From positions 1 through 7,009 of the forward strand of contig JALSHK010000008.1 of NCBI GenBank assembly GCA_026982275.1: a stretch of 7,009 bases of DNA, written 5' to 3'. The position numbers were made by a program, and so were the translations under genes. A model generated the notes under the pieces. That model was given only the letters and a program-made list of their open reading frames with translations, was not told where the DNA came from and searched no databases. Shown here piece by piece: positions 1 to 6,230 of this stretch (positions within the stretch are counted from its first letter, which is position 1; every line of letters starts with the position of its first letter). Origin of the DNA: Paracoccaceae bacterium (GTDB lineage: Bacteria > Pseudomonadota > Alphaproteobacteria > Rhodobacterales > Rhodobacteraceae).

Positions 1-453
1 CATGACCATCGCTTCCTCCGCCCGAGATTCGGGCTTGGATTTATGGCGGTCAAAAGCATAATCCCGCAGCACCAAGCCATATAACATCTCGGCCGCGCGG
101 CTTTGCGCCGCCAATAGCACCGAAAGCTTCTGGCCATTTGCAAAGGTAGCCATCTTTGCGCCGATCTTGCGCGCCAGCTCCACAGAGGGGCTAACCGGGC
201 ATTTGATAACCTGAAGCGCGCTGGCCTGCATCCGCTCGGGCAGTTCGAAAACCACGGCGTCGCCCTCGCTCAGCTTTTCCCATGCCTCGCTCTCGGCCAG
301 CCGCTTCAGCGCGCCGCGCATCAGGGTGTTGGCCTTGCGGGTGAGCGGGTTCATCCGGCCATCTTCACCCATAACCACAGAAATTCTATCGGTAAGCTCG
401 GCGATCGCTTCGCCTGCGGATTCTACAAATTTAAGGCTTAGGGTCTGGCTCAT
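1..453 (-). CDS. pepA: Leucyl aminopeptidase (M17 family), N-terminal part; gene runs off the left edge
   Basis: The minus strand reads without a stop from an ATG at 453..451 to base 1, giving 151 residues (MSQTLSLKFVESAGEA...). This matches the N-terminal, non-catalytic domain of M17 leucyl aminopeptidases, which precedes the metal-dependent peptidase domain. The best landmark is the stretch around residues 126-138 (GLVLRDYAFDRHK), the typical 'GxxLxxYxFxxYK'-like end of that domain. Family members are close to 490 residues, so roughly the last two thirds, including all metal ligands, lie outside the window and activity cannot be judged. A GAGGA ribosome binding site at 462..458 sits 4 bases before the ATG and supports this start. 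The enzyme is cytosolic and releases N-terminal residues from peptides; in E. coli the N-terminal domain also binds DNA, which cannot be inferred here. It is transcribed divergently from lptF, the same arrangement as in E. coli. Confidence 0.9.
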   Translation of the reverse strand, partial: MSQTLSLKFVESAGEAIAELTDRISVVMGEDGRMNPLTRKANTLMRGALKRLAESEAWEKLSEGDAVVFELPERMQASALQVIKCPVSPSVELARKIGAKMATFANGQKLSVLLAAQSRAAEMLYGLVLRDYAFDRHKSKPESRAEEAMVM

Positions 454-567
454 TAGGTCCTCGCTTCGGGTTGGGAATCTATCTGCCCAGACCCTAAGAG
501 GTTTTTTACGCAAGCGGTATCGGTTTTTGCCATCAGCCGGAATTCGCCCGTAATTAAGCCGCTTCCC

Positions 568-600
568 TTGACCCGTTGGCCCAATACAAATAGGCAATAA
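568..600 (+). promoter_or_regulatory. Candidate promoter for the lptF operon, in the pepA-lptF divergent spacer
   Basis: A good -35-like hexamer TTGACC lies at 568-573. The best -10-like stretch at a fitting distance is TAGGCAATAA at 591-600, a weak match to TATAAT, which is common for alphaproteobacterial promoters. Transcription would start near 603-608 and leave a very short leader before the GTG of lptF at 621. The whole spacer (454..620) is only 167 bases and must also hold the pepA promoter on the other strand, for which I could not pick a convincing -35/-10 pair. I see no riboswitch-like fold or clear operator palindrome in it. Confidence 0.35.
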
Positions 601-608
601 GGGCAAAC

Positions 609-614
609 AAAGGG
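609..614 (+). promoter_or_regulatory. Ribosome binding site for lptF, supporting a GTG start
   Basis: AAAGGG is followed by a 6-base spacer and GTG at 621. The site decides the start of lptF, since no ATG is available close by in this frame. Confidence 0.65.
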
Positions 615-620
615 CAGCGC

Positions 621-1730
621 GTGAACCGACTCGACCGATATTTCCTTGCCCAGCTTTTTGGGCCATTCGGCTTTTTTGCCTTGGTGATTGCCGGCATTTT
701 ATGGCTGGCCCAGGCTTTGCCGCTGATTGACAATGTGATCGAAAGCGGCCAATCCGGCCTCGTATTCCTTGAAATCACCAGCTATCTGGTGCCAAAAGTG
801 CTGATGGTGGCGCTGCCGATTGCCGCGCTTTCCGCCTCGCTTTATGCGCTTAACAAGCTTTATAGCGAATCCGAGCTGGTAGTGATGATGACCGCCGGCC
901 AATCCCCCATGGCGCTGGCGCGCCCGGTGGCGATATTTGGCACAATCGCGATGATCCTGATGGCGGTGGTTACCCTGTTTCTGGTGCCGGCCTCGCAAAC
1001 CCGCCTTGGCCAGCGGCTGGCCGATTTTCGCTCGGATTTTGCCAAAACGCTGGTTCGCGAAGGGCAGTTCATCCACCCCGTCAAAGGCATAACCCTGTTT
1101 ATTCGCGACACCTCAAAGCAAGGCGAGATGGCCGGCCTGTTTCTGAGCGATCGGCGCGATGCGCAAAACCCTGTGATTTATACCGCCCGCAAGGCATTGC
1201 TATTGCAAGATCAGGATGCCACCCGGATCGTGATGTTTGACGGCAATATACAGCGGCTGCCGGAGGGAACAACCCAGCTATCCACGGTATATTTCGACCA
1301 GTTTTCCTATGATATCGGCGCACTGCTCGCCGCCCCGAGCAGTAGAAACCGCACGCCTTTCGAGCGCTATGTGCCCGAGCTGATCTGGCCCGATGAAGAA
1401 ATGCAGGCAAGCGAGCGCTATGATCGCGGCGATTATCTGGCCGAAGCCAATCACAAGCTGGTGATGCCGGTTAGCGCGCTGGTATTACCGCTGGTTGCGC
1501 TGGGTGCCATTCTGGCCGGCGGCTTCAGGCGCGGCGGCTTTATGGGCCGTGTAATGGGCGCGATCGGGATCGGGCTGTTTATTCAGGCCTCTGTCGGGGT
1601 CACCAAATCCATGGTGCAAGGCAACGGGGATCTGTTCTGGACCATGTATCTACCGGGCATGGGCGGTATGCTGATTGCGTTTCTATTATTGCTGAAAGCC
1701 GGGCGCATGCCGCGAAGGCACAGGCTATGA
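621..1730 (+). CDS. lptF: LPS export ABC transporter permease LptF
   Basis: This 369-residue inner-membrane protein has the LptF/LptG (YjgP/YjgQ) plan. Three membrane segments lie near residues 14-34, 58-79 and 102-124. A large periplasmic beta-jellyroll domain spans about 135-260. Three more membrane segments fall near 281-301, 307-329 and 339-359. Between segments 2 and 3, residues 81-96 (YSESELVVMMTAGQSP) are the cytoplasmic coupling-helix motif that contacts the ATPase LptB. With LptG and LptB it extracts lipopolysaccharide from the inner membrane and passes it to LptC. The start is GTG, preceded by AAAGGG. The assignment as LptF rather than LptG rests on the opening NRLDRYF, the position as first gene of the pair and the form of the coupling helix. 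Its stop overlaps the start of lptG by 4 bases, so the two permease halves are probably translationally coupled. Length is normal and nothing looks broken. Confidence 0.93.
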   Translation: MNRLDRYFLAQLFGPFGFFALVIAGILWLAQALPLIDNVIESGQSGLVFLEITSYLVPKVLMVALPIAALSASLYALNKLYSESELVVMMTAGQSPMALARPVAIFGTIAMILMAVVTLFLVPASQTRLGQRLADFRSDFAKTLVREGQFIHPVKGITLFIRDTSKQGEMAGLFLSDRRDAQNPVIYTARKALLLQDQDATRIVMFDGNIQRLPEGTTQLSTVYFDQFSYDIGALLAAPSSRNRTPFERYVPELIWPDEEMQASERYDRGDYLAEANHKLVMPVSALVLPLVALGAILAGGFRRGGFMGRVMGAIGIGLFIQASVGVTKSMVQGNGDLFWTMYLPGMGGMLIAFLLLLKAGRMPRRHRL

Positions 1731-2827
1731 CCATGTATCGCTATATATTAACCCGGTTTTTGATAAATCTGGTCAAGGTGCAAATCGCGTTTTTGCTGCT
1801 TGTCTTTGTGATTGACGGGGTTGAGCAAGCCCAGCTCCTGGCCCCTTATGATGCACCAAGGCTCGAGGCATTGCGTCTGGTTTCGCTTCGCGCGCCGCAA
1901 TATATGATGAAAATATTCCCGCTGGTAATAATGCTTGCCTCGCTCACCACCTTCGTCGGGCTGTCGCGCAGCTCGGAGCTGGTGGTGATGCGGGCCTCCG
2001 GGCAATCGGCGATCAAGCTGCTGTTGATTCCGGTAGTGGCAACCTTGCTGATCGCAATATTCCTTACGGCAGTTTTCAATCCGATTGTCGCCGCTACCAT
2101 TCGCAAAACCGACGCCTTGCTCGCCGAATATAATATTGGCGGGCGCTCGCTGGTTTCGTTGGGCAGCACGGGAATCTGGCTGCGGCAAGGCTCAGACACC
2201 AGCCAGTTTGTCATTCAGGCGGACCGGACCAGTTTCAACGGTTCGATCCTGTTTCGGGTGAACCTGTTTGAATTCACACTGGACGGGCAGCTTACGCGGC
2301 GCATTCAGGCGCAATCCGCCCGCCTTGCCGATGGCGAGTGGCTGATGCGAAACGGCATGGACTGGCGCTTTGAATACAGCAACCCCGAGCGCCCGATCAG
2401 CAGCACGCCCTTTGAAACCCTCCCCCTTCGAACCACCCTCACCAGCCAGGAAATTCTCGAAAAATTCGCCTCGCCGCAAGCCGTGTCCATCTGGGAGCTT
2501 CCGGCCCTGATTTCCCGTTTGGACGAAGCCGGGTTTTCATCGAAGCGCCAAAGATTGTTTTTGCAATCGGAGCTGGCTCGCGGGGTGGTTTTGGTGGCCA
2601 TGGTGCTTATCGGTGCCGGATTTTCCATGCGGCACGCCCGCTTTGGGCAAACCGGAATAATGGTGCTTCTTGCCGTGTTTTCGGCCTTCCTGCTCTATTC
2701 GCTGAATTCAATTGCGGAATCTCTCGGGGCAACGGGGGCTATTCCGATCCAGCTGGCGGCATGGGGGCCGGGCGGTGCCGGAATATTGCTTACCATGGGC
2801 TTGCTGCTGCACCTAGAAGACGGCTAA
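1727..2827 (+). CDS. lptG: LPS export ABC transporter permease LptG
   Basis: This 366-residue protein is a paralogue of the preceding gene with the same architecture. Membrane segments lie near residues 10-31, 57-79 and 97-120, a periplasmic jellyroll spans about 135-245, and further membrane segments fall near 283-302, 308-330 and 340-362. The coupling-helix motif is at 80-94 (SRSSELVVMRASGQS), and a GIWLRQG stretch at 149-155 is typical of LptG. It forms the second half of the LptB2FG transporter that moves lipopolysaccharide out of the inner membrane. The ATG at 1727 is chosen because GAAGG at 1714-1718 lies 8 bases before it and because it makes an ATGA overlap with the lptF stop. A second ATG at 1733 is 14 bases from that site and less likely. 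A 26-base gap without a terminator separates it from lptD. LptA, LptB and LptC are not encoded in the window and must lie elsewhere. Confidence 0.93.
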   Translation: MTMYRYILTRFLINLVKVQIAFLLLVFVIDGVEQAQLLAPYDAPRLEALRLVSLRAPQYMMKIFPLVIMLASLTTFVGLSRSSELVVMRASGQSAIKLLLIPVVATLLIAIFLTAVFNPIVAATIRKTDALLAEYNIGGRSLVSLGSTGIWLRQGSDTSQFVIQADRTSFNGSILFRVNLFEFTLDGQLTRRIQAQSARLADGEWLMRNGMDWRFEYSNPERPISSTPFETLPLRTTLTSQEILEKFASPQAVSIWELPALISRLDEAGFSSKRQRLFLQSELARGVVLVAMVLIGAGFSMRHARFGQTGIMVLLAVFSAFLLYSLNSIAESLGATGAIPIQLAAWGPGGAGILLTMGLLLHLEDG

Positions 2828-2843
2828 TATAGCCCATTCTGCT

Positions 2844-2847
2844 GGAG
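2844..2847 (+). promoter_or_regulatory. Ribosome binding site that fixes the TTG start of lptD
   Basis: GGAG, within CTGGAGTTT, ends 6 bases before the TTG at 2854. The frame has a TAG stop at 2830-2832 and no ATG or GTG between it and the signal peptide, so this site and the TTG define the start. Confidence 0.7.
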
Positions 2848-2853
2848 TTTCCG

Positions 2854-4989
2854 TTGCCCGATATTCACCGACTTTTTGCTTTTATCCTGTTTTGCACGCT
2901 GGTTTTTGCTTCTTCGCCACGCGCGCAAGGGAGCGGGTTTTCGACCTTAACCGCAGATAATATATCCTATAATGCCGATACCGGCGAGCTAAGCGCTGTT
3001 GGTCAGGTTGTTGTTTTGTTTGAAAAAACGAGGCTGGAAGCCGATAGCCTGATTTACAACCGCTTCACCGGGAAAATTTCCGCCAGCGGGCCTATTCGCA
3101 TTACCGATGGCAGCGGCGCGGTATTTACCGCCACCACCGCCACTCTCAGCCCCGATCTCAGCTCGGGAATCATCCGTGGCGCACGGCTGCTGCTGGCCAA
3201 CAGGTTCCAGATCGCGGCGGCGGAAATTCGCCGTGTCTCTGACAGGTTCAATATCTTTTATCGCACGGTCGGTTCGGTCTGTTCGGTCAATATCAACCGT
3301 CCGGTGCCGCTTTGGCAAATCCGCTCCGAACGCATCATTCAGGATACCCGGGAAAAGCGGCTCTATTTTGAAAATGCAAGCTTTGAGGTGATGGGGGTTC
3401 CGGTCGCTTTTTTGCCGCGCCTGCGCATGGTGGATCCTTCTGTGAAGCGCGCGACCGGGCTTTTGGCGCCGCTTATCATCTCTTCGGAGATTTTCGGTTA
3501 CGGGCTGAAGCTGCCCTATTATGTCACCTTCGGCGATAATGCCGATGCCACAATCACCCCGTTTGCCACCACCAGCGGCGGTTTTTTGATCGAGGGCGAA
3601 TATCGCCGCCGCTTCGTCAACGGCTCGATTGATATCAATGGCGCATTTGCCCTGACAGACCCCGGCGGCAATGCCGGCGATGGCTTTCTCAAAGCGGATA
3701 TCTCGAAATTCTTCCGCAACCGCTCGGAGCTGTATTTGCAGCTCGAGGTCGCCAGTGATGATGCCTTTATGCGGCGCTATGGCTATAATGATGCGGACAG
3801 ATTGGTCAGTCAGGCAGGCAGTCGCCGCTTTGAGCGTCGTAACTTTTTCGAGGTCGATGCTATATATTTCCAGAGCCTGCGCGATGACGAAATAGATGCC
3901 GAAGTGCCTTTTGTCTTGCCAAATATTGATTTTCGCCGCAGTTGGGAAGAGCCGGTAACCGGCGGTCGGGTCGGGCTGAATTTTTCCTCTGTCGGGCTGT
4001 TCAGACAAGTGGGCCGTGATGTTTTCCGGGTCAGCACCAGCCTTGACTGGCGGAAGGACTGGGCCGCCCCTCTGGGCCTGCGCGCTACCACATTCGCCGC
4101 CATACAAGGGGATGCTTATCGTGTGTGGAATGATATCGGCTTCAGTAATGATATACTGTTCCGGCTAACCCCGACCATCGGCGGCGACCTCAGCCTGCCG
4201 CTGTCCAAAACCACCAGAAGCGGCGCTTTGCTGGTGCTGTCGCCGGTAGCGCAATTTATATATACGCCGAGTATCGCCTTTAACGATACGGTTCCCAATG
4301 AAGACAGCCTGCAGGTGGAATTCGATGAGACCAATCTTTTCGGCCTGAACAGGTTTCCCGGTGAGGACCGGATCGAAACCGGCTTTCGCGCCAATATCGG
4401 GGTAAATTACCGGCGCTACGATCCCTCGGGCTGGACGCTGGGCGTGAATGTCGGTCAGGTGTTCCGGATCACCCCCTCTACCCAGTTTTCCGTTGGGTCG
4501 GGCCTTTCCACCACCAGTTCCGATCTGCTGGCCGCGGTCAGTTTCGAACTGCCGCCGCGCTACCGGGTGATCAGCCGGCTGTTGCTGGGGCCGAATGCCG
4601 ATATCCGGCGGGCCGAATCCGAGATTTCACTGAATTTTGAAAAACTCGAGCTTGACGCGGCTTATGTATTTCTGGCGGCAGATGTAGTGGCGGATTCGCC
4701 GGTTGACCGTTCCGAAGGGGTGATAACCGCCAACTATATTTTTTCCGACAATTGGGAAAGCAATCTGGAGCTGCGCCGGGATTTGCTCGGCAATCAAAAC
4801 ATTTATGGAGAGATCGGCGTTACCTATAATAGCGAATGTATCGAAGTGGCGGTTTCTCTCTCGCGCCGCTTCACCACATCGAATAATGTTCCCCCTGATA
4901 CCAAAATTGATGTATCAGTTAAATTGGCCGGATTCGGTGCTGGCTCCACCAGCCGCACGGGTTCGGCCCCCTGTATGCAAGAGCAGTAA
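2854..4989 (+). CDS. lptD: LPS assembly protein LptD, outer-membrane barrel
   Basis: The 711-residue product is an outer-membrane LPS translocon. Residues 1-24 form a signal peptide (hydrophobic core FAFILFCTLVFA, likely cut after SPRA). Residues about 30-135 form the LptA-like (OstA) beta-jellyroll that receives LPS from the periplasmic bridge. The rest is a beta-barrel with alternating polar and apolar strands. Two family landmarks are clear: PSVKRATGLLAP at 195-206 and DETNLFGLNRFPGEDRIETG at 491-510. The start is TTG, supported by GGAG 6 bases upstream; an in-frame TAG at 2830 and absence of any Met before residue 180 leave no ATG alternative. Length is shorter than E. coli LptD (784) but normal for alphaproteobacteria. 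Mature-protein cysteines are only C143, C662 and C707, whereas E. coli uses four (31, 173, 724, 725). C143 and C662 fall at the places of the N-terminal and C-terminal disulfide partners. The partner lipoprotein LptE is not encoded here. Confidence 0.94.
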   Translation: MPDIHRLFAFILFCTLVFASSPRAQGSGFSTLTADNISYNADTGELSAVGQVVVLFEKTRLEADSLIYNRFTGKISASGPIRITDGSGAVFTATTATLSPDLSSGIIRGARLLLANRFQIAAAEIRRVSDRFNIFYRTVGSVCSVNINRPVPLWQIRSERIIQDTREKRLYFENASFEVMGVPVAFLPRLRMVDPSVKRATGLLAPLIISSEIFGYGLKLPYYVTFGDNADATITPFATTSGGFLIEGEYRRRFVNGSIDINGAFALTDPGGNAGDGFLKADISKFFRNRSELYLQLEVASDDAFMRRYGYNDADRLVSQAGSRRFERRNFFEVDAIYFQSLRDDEIDAEVPFVLPNIDFRRSWEEPVTGGRVGLNFSSVGLFRQVGRDVFRVSTSLDWRKDWAAPLGLRATTFAAIQGDAYRVWNDIGFSNDILFRLTPTIGGDLSLPLSKTTRSGALLVLSPVAQFIYTPSIAFNDTVPNEDSLQVEFDETNLFGLNRFPGEDRIETGFRANIGVNYRRYDPSGWTLGVNVGQVFRITPSTQFSVGSGLSTTSSDLLAAVSFELPPRYRVISRLLLGPNADIRRAESEISLNFEKLELDAAYVFLAADVVADSPVDRSEGVITANYIFSDNWESNLELRRDLLGNQNIYGEIGVTYNSECIEVAVSLSRRFTTSNNVPPDTKIDVSVKLAGFGAGSTSRTGSAPCMQEQ

Positions 4990-4994
4990 AAATG

Positions 4995-4999
4995 AAGGA
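4995..4999 (+). promoter_or_regulatory. Ribosome binding site for surA, favouring the start at 5007
   Basis: AAGGA is followed by a 7-base spacer and ATG at 5007. The upstream ATG at 4992 has only a weak AGAG-like sequence before it, so this site favours the downstream start. Confidence 0.6.
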
Positions 5000-5006
5000 C
5001 GTTTCC

Positions 5007-6230
5007 ATGGTTCGGCTGATAAAATATATTTCGCTCATTGGCGCTATGGTCTTTGGCCTTGCTCTGCCGGCTTTGGCCCAGGGGGCATATTCGGTCGCTT
5101 ACCGGGTCAATCAGGCCGTGATATCCAACTATGATATTGATCAGCGAATGAAGCTTTTCCGCCTGCTTGGCGATAACCGGCCAAATGCCCGCCAGATCGC
5201 GATCGACTCCCTGATCGATGACCGGCTCAAAACCGAGGCGGCCGGCAATTTTGGCCTGGCCATAGATCAGGCAACAATGGCCCGCGCGATCGAAGGTTAT
5301 GCACAACAAAGAAACATGACGAGCCGCCAGCTTATGTCCCGGCTGCGCGGAGCCGGCATTGCCCGGGAGAGCTTTGAGGAATTTCTCGGCGTCTCCGTAT
5401 TGTGGGGCGATCTGCTGCGCGGCCTTTATGGCGATCAGGCCCGGCCCTCGGAGATAGATCTGAACGCCCAGCTCAATACATATGCGGTATCCAGCGCCAC
5501 CACGATTCAATTGGGCGAGATCAATTTATCCTATCTCGGGCGGGGTCAGGATGCCACCGTAGCTCTGGCAGAGCAGCTTGTCAGCCGCCTCCGCTCTGGC
5601 GAGAGCTTTTCCAAGCTGGCACGCGAATATTCACAATCGCCCTCCGCTGCCAATGGGGGGGTAATCGGCTGGCTGGCCCCCAATAGATTGCCGCCACAGA
5701 TCGCGGCGGCAATCCGTGGTCTTGGCCGTGGGAAAATTGCGGATCCCGTATATATCCCTTCCGGCATTGTTATTATCGCCGTGCTGGATTCACGCACGGT
5801 TTCCCAGCAAATCGAGATTCCGGTAAGCGTTAATCTCACCTATGCCCAGATGGTTATTCCTGTGGCAGCGGGGGGGGCGGCCCAGGCCATGACGCAAGCC
5901 AATCGTCTGCGCCGCTCGCTGGATGGCTGTCGCGGCCTGAGTGCCATGGCCGGTGATTATGGTCAGGGCAGTGGTGTTTTCGGGCCGGTTCCGCTTGCCA
6001 GTATCGATACAGATATCGGCCTGGCGCTAGCGCGGCTTGATCCGCGCGAAAGCATCGTGCTGCAAGGTGCCGAGGCGCTCCGCGTTCTGGTGCTTTGTGA
6101 CCGGGTGTCGGAAATGAGTCCGGAAGGCCGTGAAACCCTGCGCAACCAGCTATTCTCCCAAAATCTGGGGGCGCTCTCCGAAGGGTATTTGCTGGAGCTG
6201 CGGCGGAATTCCTCGATCATCCGCCAATGA
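5007..6230 (+). CDS. surA: Periplasmic chaperone / peptidyl-prolyl isomerase SurA
   Basis: From the ATG at 5007 the product has 407 residues. Residues 1-24 are a signal peptide (IGAMVFGLALPALA, cut before QG). Residues about 28-160 form the helical SurA N-terminal chaperone region, starting with the characteristic AYRVNQAVISNYDIDQRM. Residues about 166-264 form one parvulin (rotamase) domain with the typical GESFSKLAREYSQSPSAANGG...GW core at 198-222. A weaker parvulin-like part spans about 275-365, and the final helix packs on the chaperone core. SurA is a periplasmic protein that escorts unfolded outer-membrane proteins to the BAM complex; LptD is a known client in E. coli, which fits its place right behind lptD. 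An alternative in-frame ATG at 4992 would add MKDVS; I prefer 5007 because AAGGA lies 7 bases before it. Two cysteines, C308 and C364, fall in the weaker second domain. The gene contains G7 and G8 tracts but reads through intact. Confidence 0.92.
   Translation: MVRLIKYISLIGAMVFGLALPALAQGAYSVAYRVNQAVISNYDIDQRMKLFRLLGDNRPNARQIAIDSLIDDRLKTEAAGNFGLAIDQATMARAIEGYAQQRNMTSRQLMSRLRGAGIARESFEEFLGVSVLWGDLLRGLYGDQARPSEIDLNAQLNTYAVSSATTIQLGEINLSYLGRGQDATVALAEQLVSRLRSGESFSKLAREYSQSPSAANGGVIGWLAPNRLPPQIAAAIRGLGRGKIADPVYIPSGIVIIAVLDSRTVSQQIEIPVSVNLTYAQMVIPVAAGGAAQAMTQANRLRRSLDGCRGLSAMAGDYGQGSGVFGPVPLASIDTDIGLALARLDPRESIVLQGAEALRVLVLCDRVSEMSPEGRETLRNQLFSQNLGALSEGYLLELRRNSSIIRQ
5655..5661 (+). repeat. Poly-G tract (G7) inside surA
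   Basis: Seven consecutive G bases encode part of Asn-Gly-Gly-Val in the parvulin domain. The reading frame is intact. A one-base change here would truncate SurA within its isomerase domain. Confidence 0.6.
5870..5877 (+). repeat. Poly-G tract (G8) inside surA
   Basis: Eight consecutive G bases encode Ala-Gly-Gly-Ala in the linker after the first parvulin domain. The reading frame is intact. It is the longest single-base run I noticed in the window. Confidence 0.6.

Noticed and set aside
326..553. A short plus-strand open frame crossing the pepA start and the intergenic spacer
   Set aside because: It runs antisense to the well-supported pepA N-terminus, has no good ribosome binding site and no recognisable content.
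454..620. A riboswitch, small RNA or regulator palindrome in the divergent spacer
   Set aside because: I found no convincing stem-loop, terminator-like T run or inverted repeat. The TTTTTT at 502-507 is not preceded by a stable hairpin that I can see on the plus strand.
1748..2188. A minus-strand open frame opposite lptG, with a similar one at 699..1076 opposite lptF
   Set aside because: Both products are rich in His, Gln and Arg, as expected from the reverse of hydrophobic membrane-segment codons. They are shadows.
2989..4107. A 372-codon open frame on the minus strand, opposite lptD
   Set aside because: It lies entirely inside lptD, which is a firm call with signal peptide and family motifs. 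The antisense translation has no recognisable domain, and such long shadow frames are common opposite biased codons.
4990..5006. A terminator or promoter between lptD and surA
   Set aside because: The gap is only 17 bases and is taken up by the ribosome binding site of surA.
4824..5510. A 228-codon open frame on the minus strand across the lptD-surA junction
   Set aside because: It overlaps two confident genes, has no recognisable motif, and would need a promoter inside surA.
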